Source of the DNA: HXMU1420-13 sp963691715
GTDB lineage: Bacteria; Bacteroidota; Rhodothermia; Balneolales; Balneolaceae
Direction of reading: 5' to 3'
NCBI GenBank assembly: GCA_963691715.1
Contig: OY829281.1
Coordinates: forward strand, 186,001 to 250,000
DNA length: 64,000 nucleotides
A program made the translations under genes and the position numbers. This document shows positions 18,250-26,507 of this stretch, one piece after another. How positions within the stretch are numbered: position 1 is the first letter of the stretch; each line of letters opens with the position of its first letter. Below the pieces are notes generated by a model. That model did no database searches. It had not been told where the DNA came from and saw only the letters and a program-made list of their open reading frames with translations.

Positions 18250-20178
18250 ATGTCTAGAGCCATACATACCCCAAGTGAAGAAGAGCGCATTAAAAATATA
18301 AATCGTGTTGAAAGAGCCCGATTAGCTTTTGAAGACTTATATAGTTTTTACCATAATAGAGAACGTAATTTTCGATATGGCACTGGCGAGCAATGGTCTG
18401 ATATGATGGTTGACCCAGAAACAAATGAAACGATCACTGAAAAAGAATATATAGAGCGAAACGGTCGGCTTGCAGCAGTTCAAAACCAAATTGGTAAAAC
18501 TATTCGAAATTTAGCAGGGCAATTCCGATCCAACTATCCTGACCCAGTTGCCTTTTCCCGTACAAGGGCCAATGCAGAAGCGGGTGAAATGATGACACAA
18601 GCACTTCAATATGCTTTAGATCTAAATGAAGGCAATGAACTTGATGCAGAAAATATGAGAGAATATGCTGTATCTGGGGCTTGTGGTTGGAAGGTAAGTT
18701 TTAAATGGAGACCAGAGGTAGATCGAAAAGATGTGCTAATAGACAGTCTTAATATGACTCGTTTTTTCTACAATATTGATGCCAGAGATATACGAGGTAC
18801 CGATATAACGATTTGTGGTGAATTGCATGATCTAAGCATTTATGAAGTAATATCGAAGTTCGGATTTAATTACGAAAAGGATTTAAAACGAGTGAAAGCC
18901 ATGTTTCCAGATGCTACATCTAGAGATTGGCAGAACTTTAAAGAACCAGAGCATGTTAAGAAGTTTAGAGATTTTTATATACCTGATAATCCCGATAAAG
19001 TACGAGTGATAGAACTATGGGTGGAAGAGTTTGAGCAATTATATTTTTTACATGATTCTAGAGATGGTTCGGAGTACGAAGTAGATAAAGATTGGTTCAT
19101 AGAGGCTGGATATCCACAAGAAATAATTGATTTGTATAGCCTACATGAAATCGTTGGCCTTATGAATCAGCAACGCCAAGAGGAAGCCCTAAAGTTAGGT
19201 GTGCCTCCTGAGTCGATCCCCGTTTTTACATTGACAGATCGTTTTGAACCCGTATGGAATTGTTACTATCTAACCCCAAATGGTGATTTATTACTTTCGA
19301 TGCGTACACCCTATGCGCATCAATCACATCCTTACATATTTGGGCGATATATGATGGACGGAAAAATTATTTCAATGGTCGAAACGATCATTGATCAACA
19401 ACGCCATATAAACCGATTAATCAGCTTTGTAGATGCTTATTTAGGGGGATCCCTAAAAAATGTGATGATGATTGCCGAAGAATCTGTACCCGCACGTTAC
19501 AAAGGGAATTTTGCTAAATACACCAACGACATTGTGAAAATGAATCAGGTTGTTTATTATTCTTCGGGGTCAAATGGCACCAATCCTATACCTAAAGAGA
19601 TTTCAAGTAAATCTATGCCAGTAGGAGCTATGGAACTGCTTAATTTACAGATGGATTTATTAAAAGATTTAAGCGCTGTAAACGATGCAATTCAAGGTAA
19701 CGCTCCCCACGCTGGAACCCCTGCTAGCCTGTATGCACAGCAAACGATAAACGCTAGCATTACCAATAAAGATATATTTGATTTTTACTTTTCCTTAATT
19801 CGAAAAAGAAACAGAAAAGTAGTACAGGTTATCAAACAATTTTATGAAGAACCACGCTTTATAAAAGTAAGCGGTGTAGGTTCTCATAAAGGGGTAGAAG
19901 GAACCTATGACCCAACCAAAGTGGAGGATATAGATTTTGATGTGGTGATTGGTGAATCTCAAAATACCCTTGCTTACCGCCAAGTAGTAGATGATGATTT
20001 AAAAGGATTTTTGCAGGCTCAGCTAATTACCTTTGAAGAATTTTTGAAGCTAAATAATAAACCCTATTCGGATAAATTACTTCAAATCATAGGAAACCGG
20101 CAAGCGCCAGCTATAGGTGGTACGGTTTCCCCAGATGGTGCATTTCCTGGACAAGAAATGACACAATCCATACAATAA
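18250..20178 (+). CDS. Phage portal protein
   Basis: 642 residues, within the size range of podoviral portals, which form the dodecameric DNA gate at one capsid vertex. Typical features: helical N-terminus with RNFRYGTGEQWSD, a stem region with IGKTIRNLAGQFRSN, a PDP-like turn, the SMVETIIDQQRHINRLISFVD helix and a C-terminal VNDAIQGNAPHAGTPASLYAQ segment close to those in P22-like portals. It starts six bases after the giant protein and precedes scaffold and capsid genes, as expected. Confidence 0.85.
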   Translation: MSRAIHTPSEEERIKNINRVERARLAFEDLYSFYHNRERNFRYGTGEQWSDMMVDPETNETITEKEYIERNGRLAAVQNQIGKTIRNLAGQFRSNYPDPVAFSRTRANAEAGEMMTQALQYALDLNEGNELDAENMREYAVSGACGWKVSFKWRPEVDRKDVLIDSLNMTRFFYNIDARDIRGTDITICGELHDLSIYEVISKFGFNYEKDLKRVKAMFPDATSRDWQNFKEPEHVKKFRDFYIPDNPDKVRVIELWVEEFEQLYFLHDSRDGSEYEVDKDWFIEAGYPQEIIDLYSLHEIVGLMNQQRQEEALKLGVPPESIPVFTLTDRFEPVWNCYYLTPNGDLLLSMRTPYAHQSHPYIFGRYMMDGKIISMVETIIDQQRHINRLISFVDAYLGGSLKNVMMIAEESVPARYKGNFAKYTNDIVKMNQVVYYSSGSNGTNPIPKEISSKSMPVGAMELLNLQMDLLKDLSAVNDAIQGNAPHAGTPASLYAQQTINASITNKDIFDFYFSLIRKRNRKVVQVIKQFYEEPRFIKVSGVGSHKGVEGTYDPTKVEDIDFDVVIGESQNTLAYRQVVDDDLKGFLQAQLITFEEFLKLNNKPYSDKLLQIIGNRQAPAIGGTVSPDGAFPGQEMTQSIQ

Positions 20179-20203
20179 ATAAAAATAGAGAAACACAGAA
20201 AAC

Positions 20204-20440
20204 ATGGCACAAAGAGAAGGTGAAGAGAACCCATTAACACAGAACCATCGAGGCGGTGTATTAACCAAAGATGGTGCATATAAACTTAATCAGTTGATAC
20301 ATAATTTAATACCTGACAAAGTAGGTGAAAAAGCAAGAACAAAGGCATTAACCTTTATGCTAGACCTCGAAACAGGACATATTATTGAGCCAACTAAAAA
20401 TAAAATACTTCATGTAGATTATATAATACAGAAAGATTAG
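20204..20440 (+). CDS. Small phage protein of unknown function
   Basis: 78 residues, between portal and scaffold. No family recognised; the N-terminus (MAQREGEENPLTQNHRGGVLTKDGAYKL) is polar, the remainder helical. The AGAGAAACACA leader ends seven bases before the ATG. The stop overlaps the GCGTTCAG box that begins the next promoter-like element. Confidence 0.6.
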   Translation: MAQREGEENPLTQNHRGGVLTKDGAYKLNQLIHNLIPDKVGEKARTKALTFMLDLETGHIIEPTKNKILHVDYIIQKD

Positions 20441-20488
20441 CGTTCAGTATTTGAATAGCTAAAAGTAATTCATATACTATAATGACCA
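20440..20488 (+). promoter_or_regulatory. Phage promoter-like element, copy 2
   Basis: GCGTTCAG (20440-20447) and TATAATGACCA (TATAAT at 20478-20483), matching copy 1 at 5939 with a spacer two bases longer. A TTGAAT lies at 20451-20456, too far upstream for an ideal -35. Placed just before the second structured RNA and the scaffold/capsid genes, so it probably drives the head genes. Confidence 0.55.
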
Positions 20489-20600
20489 TACGTAGACAAG
20501 TTCTACAACACTCGGCTCGAAAGAGTCATACATAGATTTGAGTAATTCGGAAAGCTCTTTAGAGGATTAGATGTAAGTCCTTCTAAAGAGCTTTTTTTTT
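20484..20600 (+). ncRNA. Structured phage RNA, copy 2, ending in a terminator
   Basis: Contains a GTAGA/TCTAC hairpin, a CTC-GAAA-GAG hairpin with a GNRA loop, CATACATA (20527-20534), ten bases, ATTCGGAAAGC (20545-20555) and a terminator stem AAAGCTCTTTAGA/TCTAAAGAGCTTT with a T-run (20551-20600). Core blocks and their spacing match copy 1 at 5982-6140; the stems differ in sequence but keep their pairing. Function unknown. Confidence 0.6.
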
Positions 20601-20618
20601 ACAATCAACTGGAAATCG

Positions 20619-20660
20619 GAAGCCCAATACTGCTGAAATATGCGCTATTGGGCTTTTTTT
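20619..20660 (+). terminator. Second terminator before the scaffold gene
   Basis: AAGCCCAATA (from 20620) pairs with the TATTGGGCTT that runs into a seven-T tract at about 20654-20660. It follows the RNA terminator by 20 bases, giving two terminators in tandem just before the scaffold gene, so transcription of the capsid genes must come from read-through, antitermination or a start between them. Confidence 0.65.
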
Positions 20661-20677
20661 ATTTAAAGGAGAAACAC

Positions 20678-21790
20678 ATGGCTAAAAGTAAAGGCATAAA
20701 AGAGATAGAAGTGGAAACACCCACAATGGAAGAAGAAGTACCTGAAATGGGTTCTGATAAATCGTTCTTAGCTATTTTGGACGAAGTAGAAGCTGAAGGA
20801 AGTCCAAGTATATCAGAAATATCCCAAGAGGTTGAATCTGAAATTGCTGAACATTTAGGTGATAATGATGATGAAGGCACCGGGCTTAAACAGGACAAAG
20901 CACAGCCTGAAAAAGAAGAGGAAACGCAAGCCGAAGAGCTAGAACAACAAGATGAACCAGAAGAGAACGAAGAAGAGCAAGTAGAACCCGAAGAAACAGA
21001 ACAAACTCCCGAATGGCTTCAAAATGCATTAAAAGAGATTGATGAATCTATAGATGTAAGCTCTAAAGAGTCGGTAGAAGAAGTTGTCAGTAAAGCAACG
21101 ACCGCTATCAAAGATGCAGAGCGCTTGCAGACCGAATTAAGTAACGAGCAAGAAGCAAATAAAGAATTCTACGAACTACTGCAGGGATCCGAAGCGCTTC
21201 AAGAGGTAGCTCGTTACATGTTTCAGAACAAGGCAACGATGGAAAATGCTTTGATGGTCCTAAACATCACTCCTGATGTGGACTTAGAAGAACTCAAAAA
21301 AAATGATCCTGATGCCTATATCGATTTAATGAGTAACCGCAAAAAGGCAGAAGAAGCTAAGCAAGCAGAACAACGATCAAAACAAGAGGAAGAAGCACTC
21401 CTAGAAAAAAATAGGGATACCAACCAACGTTCGGTAGAGGCTTTTAAAAAAGATCGTGGCATGGATAGCAAATCCTTTGATGTATTTGCCGATCAAGTAA
21501 ATCCTTTCATTGAGGAGCTAGGTGCAGGGTTAACCTCGAAAAACTTTATGGATCTGCTATACAAGGGCTTGAACTATGATACAGACATAAAAAAAGCCAA
21601 TGAAGAAGGTGTAATAAAAGGCAGAAATGAAAAAATAAAAACGGAAAAAAGGAAGAGAGTAGGGGATGGATTGCCTGAACTAACGACCTCTTCCAACACT
21701 CCAAATCAGGCTGAGAAGGAAAAAAGAAGCATGTTCGATTCGGCACTTGATGGTGAGCCTTCAAGGATAACAGATATCTACAAGGACTAA
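20678..21790 (+). CDS. Putative capsid scaffold protein
   Basis: 370 residues from the ATG at 20678; a longer reading from a TTG at 20648 would lie inside the terminator and is rejected. The protein is extremely acidic in residues 60-120 (runs of Glu, Gln, Asp), helical throughout, and ends in a basic segment (EKIKTEKRKRVGDG) like the coat-binding tail of scaffolds. It sits directly before the major capsid gene and after the GGAGAAACACA leader. The assignment rests on composition and position. Confidence 0.7.
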   Translation: MAKSKGIKEIEVETPTMEEEVPEMGSDKSFLAILDEVEAEGSPSISEISQEVESEIAEHLGDNDDEGTGLKQDKAQPEKEEETQAEELEQQDEPEENEEEQVEPEETEQTPEWLQNALKEIDESIDVSSKESVEEVVSKATTAIKDAERLQTELSNEQEANKEFYELLQGSEALQEVARYMFQNKATMENALMVLNITPDVDLEELKKNDPDAYIDLMSNRKKAEEAKQAEQRSKQEEEALLEKNRDTNQRSVEAFKKDRGMDSKSFDVFADQVNPFIEELGAGLTSKNFMDLLYKGLNYDTDIKKANEEGVIKGRNEKIKTEKRKRVGDGLPELTTSSNTPNQAEKEKRSMFDSALDGEPSRITDIYKD

Positions 21791-21840
21791 CCAGAGGTGA
21801 GATCGAGTAACTAAACACATAACAAAACAAACATCAAACT

Positions 21841-23220
21841 ATGAAGTTTCTAAATTTCCTTTTTAAGAGCTTAGGTATTGTACTTTCGCTTTTACTTATT
21901 GTAAGTGTTTTGGAGCCTGGTATCATGGCGCAAGTGCCTTTATTAGACTCTGAAACTATTTTTCAATTATTTGGAGGTAATGGTACCACCGCTTTGGCAA
22001 TGGCCGTAGTGGGTACACCTTCCGACACCATTGATACTAAAAATACTCAGGATTCACGTCTTGTTCGAGATGTAGACCAGCGTATTACTGAGCATAAACC
22101 CGAGGCATTTCGTTTAGATACCGCCTTACGTAAAATTAAATCGTCACCTCTTAAGGCTAAATATGCGGAATGGGAAGAAGTAGGTCAGTTACCACGCATA
22201 GCTGATATTGATGGAACTAGTGATCTTGCTAGTGCTGAAACTATAGAGATTCCATTAAGTACTTCAGGAGCATCTAAATATTTCATCAAAGATGATATTT
22301 GCCGTATTGTTAATGCCACATCAGGTATTGATCATGCTAATTTTTCTATACATAGAGTTCGTGTAGTTTCACGAAATGATGCAACGAATACAGTTACAGT
22401 TCGAGCCTATACTACTACTGGCTTTGTAAATGTACCCGCGATTCCTGCAAACGCTAGTGCTTTACAACTGATACGATTTGGACATGCCAAAACTGAAAAA
22501 GAAGGTGTTGGTAGCGCAAGAAGCATGAAGCCTGTTCAAATTAAGAACTATCTACATACTTTCGAAAAGTACGTGAGTATTTCAAAGCTTCGCAAGCAAT
22601 TTTCTACCTATACCGAAAATGACCTAAAACGAGCAATCCGACAAGCTATTTATGATATGCGATTGGATATGGAATCTGTGTTTTGGGATGGATTAGGTTT
22701 TGAAGGTACTGATCCTGTTAATGAGGAACAGATGTTTGCCATGAAAGGTGTATCTCAGCTCGTCACCTCTAACGTGATAAGCTTACCCGCAGTAGGCAGT
22801 ATAACTGAAACTATGTTTTTGGATTGGGCTGAGCAAGTATCGGACGATTCGCATGGATCAGAAGAAAAAATGTTTTGGGTCTCTTCTGCTTTATGGACTG
22901 AGATTAATAAAATCCCTCTTATTAAAGAAACCCTTCAATCCCAGCGTAGTGAACGAGTTCTTGGTGCTTATGTAAACCGTATTCAGGCAGGGCATTGTGA
23001 ATTGCTTGTGGGTGTTCATAAGGGCTTCAAAGAATTAGGTAAACACAGGTTTGGAGCTATTATTGATCCTATGCATATCAGAAAAAGAGTGGTTGAGCCT
23101 ATGCAAACCATAGATATAAATCCTGAAGAATCGGGTGGAAAAAGAGAAGAAGGCCGTAAGTACTTAGAGACTTGTACGGTAGAAATACGCTATGAAAAAA
23201 CACATGCTAGATTTGTGTAA
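21841..23220 (+). CDS. Major capsid protein
   Basis: 459 residues, placed between scaffold and head-completion genes; probably HK97-fold. The middle contains segments typical of SU10-like capsids (FRLDTALRKIKSSPLKAKYAEWEEVG; LDMESVFWDGLGFEG; MKGVSQLV). Odd feature: the first 30 residues (KFLNFLFKSLGIVLSLLLIVSV) form a strong hydrophobic helix ending in MAQ, like a signal peptide or membrane anchor. An internal ATG at 21925 (MAQVPLLDSE) may be the true start, or the segment may be removed during maturation. Confidence 0.75.
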   Translation: MKFLNFLFKSLGIVLSLLLIVSVLEPGIMAQVPLLDSETIFQLFGGNGTTALAMAVVGTPSDTIDTKNTQDSRLVRDVDQRITEHKPEAFRLDTALRKIKSSPLKAKYAEWEEVGQLPRIADIDGTSDLASAETIEIPLSTSGASKYFIKDDICRIVNATSGIDHANFSIHRVRVVSRNDATNTVTVRAYTTTGFVNVPAIPANASALQLIRFGHAKTEKEGVGSARSMKPVQIKNYLHTFEKYVSISKLRKQFSTYTENDLKRAIRQAIYDMRLDMESVFWDGLGFEGTDPVNEEQMFAMKGVSQLVTSNVISLPAVGSITETMFLDWAEQVSDDSHGSEEKMFWVSSALWTEINKIPLIKETLQSQRSERVLGAYVNRIQAGHCELLVGVHKGFKELGKHRFGAIIDPMHIRKRVVEPMQTIDINPEESGGKREEGRKYLETCTVEIRYEKTHARFV

Positions 23221-23277
23221 ACAGACAGGCAGGAGGGTATCCTCCTGCCAATTAATTTTAATAATAAGTAAAAAACA

Positions 23278-23802
23278 ATGGCTAAGGTAATTTTTATATC
23301 CCAACATTTAAGTTTAAGCATCATGCGAGAGCCCGTAGAGGTAACACGATCGGTAAACGGCGTAATGCAAATTATGAAGGAAGATAGAGTTCCATTTAAA
23401 TTTAAAAATGGACAACTAATACTGACGGATAAAGACGAAATAAAAGAGCTACGCAAAGCAAGGAATTATGGTGTTTTATTTGAAGAAGTACACTCTGACG
23501 TGGTAAATGAGGCTGAGAAAACAACCGTAGAAGACATTAAGAAAGAGGTTGCAACTGGAAATAAATTTATTCCAGAAGAAGCTATCGATGATATTATTTC
23601 TGAGGATGAGGCAACCTATACAGAACCAGATATCGCGATAGAGACGGAATTAGAGGTAGTGGCAGAGGTTACTTCGTTTTATCAAGCTCAGACCTATTTG
23701 CGAGAACATTACAATTTAGATTTTAAGGATGTCAACACTAAAGCAGAGATAAAAGCACAAATCGAACGCTTGGGTATTGATTTCCCAAATTACGACTTAT
23801 AA
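23278..23802 (+). CDS. Putative phage head protein
   Basis: 174 residues after the capsid gene. The N-terminal 80 residues are basic with strand-rich character; the middle is acidic; the C-terminal 35 residues (YQAQTYLREHYNLDFKDVNTKAE) look like a helical LEM/HeH-type mini-domain seen at the ends of some phage head proteins. No firm family. The 84 bases between it and the next gene hold a CTCACC/GGTGGG-type hairpin (23846-23865) with a short T-run, a possible terminator. Confidence 0.5.
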   Translation: MAKVIFISQHLSLSIMREPVEVTRSVNGVMQIMKEDRVPFKFKNGQLILTDKDEIKELRKARNYGVLFEEVHSDVVNEAEKTTVEDIKKEVATGNKFIPEEAIDDIISEDEATYTEPDIAIETELEVVAEVTSFYQAQTYLREHYNLDFKDVNTKAEIKAQIERLGIDFPNYDL

Positions 23803-23885
23803 CACACATCGCTCCAATGAGCGAGCCTTCACAGCCAAAGGAATCCCTCACCTAAGGGTGGGGGAACCTTTTTAACTATAGAGTA

Positions 23886-24359
23886 ATGAAAGTATTCAAA
23901 TACGGAAATAGAAGTAAAAAGAAGCTAGATACATGCCATAAAGATATGGTATTGATCATGGAAGAATCTTTAAAGACTTCCCCCGTTGACTTTGGAATAG
24001 CACAGGGAGCAAGATCGTATGATGAACAGCTTGGATATTTTTTAGAAGGCAAAAGTAAGTTAGATCCTCGAATAGCCAGCCAATTAGCACGAGCTAAACA
24101 TGTGATCACCAAAGAAAGACCAAAAAGCGAGGCAGTTGATATTTATGTATGGATACCAGGTAGAAAAGATCTTGCCTATGATCGGGAGATTCTAACCTTT
24201 CTTGCTGGACACATTACAGGTACAGCAAAACGACTTTACATAGAAGGTAACGTTACCCATTTAATACGGTGGGGTGGTGATTGGGATAGAGACGGTGATG
24301 TACTAGATGATCAAGAGTTTGACGATTTACCACATTTTGAATTAATGGAGCAGTTATGA
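23886..24359 (+). CDS. Endolysin, M15-type peptidase
   Basis: 157 residues. Peptidoglycan peptidase for host lysis: QGARSYDEQLGYFLEGKSKLDP, then SEAVDIYVW (the Ser/Ala/Asp zinc-site motif of M15/VanY-type L-Ala-D-Glu or D-Ala-D-Ala peptidases, about residues 81-90), RWGGDWDRDGD and the C-terminal PHFEL that supplies the last His and catalytic Glu. No signal peptide, consistent with release through the holin encoded next; its stop overlaps that start. Confidence 0.85.
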   Translation: MKVFKYGNRSKKKLDTCHKDMVLIMEESLKTSPVDFGIAQGARSYDEQLGYFLEGKSKLDPRIASQLARAKHVITKERPKSEAVDIYVWIPGRKDLAYDREILTFLAGHITGTAKRLYIEGNVTHLIRWGGDWDRDGDVLDDQEFDDLPHFELMEQL

Positions 24360-24571
24360 CAATGTACGATTCCCTAAAGATCATATTTGGAAGTGCAATA
24401 CCCTATATAGGTGGGATAGGTGCTTTTTTTACTTGGATGGCAGAAAATGGCTCAGGCGTTGTAGCCTCACTCACAATTATTTTAATGATCTGGAGATTCA
24501 TCCTTGAACGAAAAACGATTCTCATTGAGAATAATTTAAAAAATGGTGAGGGATCCGATGGGAGACAATGA
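24356..24571 (+). CDS. Putative holin
   Basis: 71 residues with two hydrophobic segments (residues 9-27 and 34-50) and a charged C-terminus (RKTILIENNLKNGEGSDGRQ), the usual layout of a small holin that permeabilises the inner membrane. It overlaps the endolysin stop by four bases and the next membrane protein gene by 29 bases, forming a lysis cassette. Confidence 0.7.
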   Translation: MTMYDSLKIIFGSAIPYIGGIGAFFTWMAENGSGVVASLTIILMIWRFILERKTILIENNLKNGEGSDGRQ

Positions 24572-25148
24572 GTTATATAGAAGAAAAATAGGCGTACCTG
24601 AAAGCCTAACAGATAAAAAAATTAGAGATATCCCGCTAAAAAAAGTTAATGCAACTGAATTACCACCAATGAACACAAAAAAAAATTTTTGGAAAGATAA
24701 ACCGCTTGGTAGAACTCTTACAGGAAGAAACAAGACGGGGAAAGTTCTTATTGGAATAGTGGGAACACTTATTGGCCTTCAATTCAAAAATGTAACCTCA
24801 ACCATTAGCATAGGAACCACAGAAATGGAAGTAATAAACGCAATATTTACTGGCTTTGAATTTGCCGAATGGGCAACATTAATCGCATTTAGCTTAATGA
24901 TATCAATCATTACATGGGCCGTTACTACCGGATATTTAACCAAGAAGCTAGGAGAGGAATTAAAAAAAGTAATTACTGAATTTCGCCAAGCACTTGACCC
25001 TGATAGTGAGGGTGGAAAAACCATTACAGATGCAGAGCGCCAATCTATATTAAAAGCCTTTCTAGGAGCCATTGAACAATTTGTGTATGACAAGTTTGGA
25101 TGGTCTTTTGATATAAATGGGGATGGTAAAAAACCTATCAAGGAGTAA
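24543..25148 (+). CDS. Phage membrane protein of the lysis cluster
   Basis: 201 residues with two hydrophobic segments (about residues 61-80 and 103-125: WATLIAFSLMISIITWAVTT), a basic N-terminus and a C-terminal helical domain ending in DINGDGKKPIKE, a dockerin/EF-hand-like calcium loop pattern. Could be a second holin, antiholin or spanin-like partner; neither is demonstrated. Alternative start at 24558. Confidence 0.5.
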   Translation: MVRDPMGDNELYRRKIGVPESLTDKKIRDIPLKKVNATELPPMNTKKNFWKDKPLGRTLTGRNKTGKVLIGIVGTLIGLQFKNVTSTISIGTTEMEVINAIFTGFEFAEWATLIAFSLMISIITWAVTTGYLTKKLGEELKKVITEFRQALDPDSEGGKTITDAERQSILKAFLGAIEQFVYDKFGWSFDINGDGKKPIKE

Positions 25149-25151
25149 ACA

Positions 25152-26054
25152 GTGGCACTCACACTAGATCAACAAGCTCGGTTAGATTACTTAAAGCAAT
25201 TGGTTAAGCTGCGAGTAGATGAGTATATGGAAACTTCCGATGCAGAAACAACCATTGATTTGAACATGGGAGATATTGAGTATGAGTTAGGCCGTGCTCC
25301 AAGATATGTACTCTCGGTAGTGGATCGAGTGGTTGGCTTTACAAGTGCTACTTCAACAACTACGTTAACGGTGGTTCAAGAACCTGAAAAATTCCGAACT
25401 ATTATCCCTTTACCCGATAACTATATGAGATTTATTTCATTAATGATGGAAGGGTGGAACGTGCCAGTTAATGAACTACTACCCGATACATCTAGGGCAT
25501 ATAGAGAACAGCAATATGCAATGAGAAGAGGTACTAATGAACAGCCTAAAGCATTTATAATACCTTATGTAAATGAGCTATCAGAAGTAGTACCACCAAA
25601 TATGGTAATAGTTAAAAATACGGGTACCAAGGCTCCAGAAATTGGCAAACTGTTGGAATGGTCAGAGGATCCGTCTCAAACAAAAATTATCATTTCTAAT
25701 ACTGGACCTTCAAAAGATCATTATTGGGCTGTTGTACAATTAGGTATTTCCGAGCAAGGTGAAGAGTATATAGTTGCAGGGGAAGCAGAATTTAAAGTAA
25801 TGGTAACCCATGAAACTGGTGATACCTATAATTTTGATAGTTCAAATAAAGCTCTAGAAGTGTATCCAAATTCAGTATTACAACGATTAACATATATACC
25901 ATATTTAGAATCGTATGATATGCCCGCTGAGCTCGAAGATGCGTTAGTTTGGTATACTGTTTCGAACGTAATGGGGATAGTGGAAAGATACGAAGGGGTT
26001 AAGTTTGCGTTAGGTAAATTTGAACAGGCTATAAATTTCTTAAAAAAGGGATGA
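25152..26054 (+). CDS. Putative head-tail adaptor protein
   Basis: 300 residues from a GTG start. The N-terminal helical part (ARLDYLKQLVKLRVDEYMETSD) and C-terminal helix (LEDALVWYTVSNVMGIVERYEG) flank a beta-rich centre, consistent with connector proteins that ring the portal in podoviruses. It opens the adaptor-nozzle-fibre gene group. Family not firmly recognised. Confidence 0.5.
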   Translation: MALTLDQQARLDYLKQLVKLRVDEYMETSDAETTIDLNMGDIEYELGRAPRYVLSVVDRVVGFTSATSTTTLTVVQEPEKFRTIIPLPDNYMRFISLMMEGWNVPVNELLPDTSRAYREQQYAMRRGTNEQPKAFIIPYVNELSEVVPPNMVIVKNTGTKAPEIGKLLEWSEDPSQTKIIISNTGPSKDHYWAVVQLGISEQGEEYIVAGEAEFKVMVTHETGDTYNFDSSNKALEVYPNSVLQRLTYIPYLESYDMPAELEDALVWYTVSNVMGIVERYEGVKFALGKFEQAINFLKKG

Positions 26055-26060
26055 AAGGTG

Positions 26061-26507
26061 ATGGGTAATGATAAAATTTATATTGACTATGAAGACCTTT
26101 TTAAGATAGTTAAAGACAGAGTTGATCTTGCTTCCAGAGGTGTTACTGATCAAGAGGCAGATCGTATTCAACTATCAACGAGCTATAAAGAAACAGTAAG
26201 GGGGTTTTTCACCGAAGGGGTTACTGAACTACAAAACGATGTACTAACATTTGAAAGGCTGAAAAACTACAATGGTACACTTAGGTATGAGGTAACAGAT
26301 GAACAGCAAGAAGCACACTTTAAAAAGGCAAAAAACCTGATTGAAAAAACACTCATACAATATCTTCTATATGCGTGGTACGATTCAGTTGGATCCAGTG
26401 AATTAGCAAGAAATGCAAAGTTGAAGTTTAGGAAATACAAACAAGATTTAATATCTGGTGCTTCCTCGAAAAAAATTTTTAGCCGACCTTACCAACCATA
26501 TTGGTAA
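26061..26507 (+). CDS. Putative phage adaptor/tail protein
   Basis: 148 residues from ATG 26061 (a GTG at 26058 is also possible). Helical, with KNLIEKTLIQYLLYAWYDSVGS in the second half; the gene abuts the nozzle gene (stop at 26507, next ATG at 26508). Probable head-tail joining component by position only. Confidence 0.5.
   Translation: MGNDKIYIDYEDLFKIVKDRVDLASRGVTDQEADRIQLSTSYKETVRGFFTEGVTELQNDVLTFERLKNYNGTLRYEVTDEQQEAHFKKAKNLIEKTLIQYLLYAWYDSVGSSELARNAKLKFRKYKQDLISGASSKKIFSRPYQPYW

Noticed and set aside
20648..20677. TTG start for the scaffold gene
   Set aside because: It lies inside a terminator stem and T-run; the ATG at 20678 follows the GGAGAAACACA leader.
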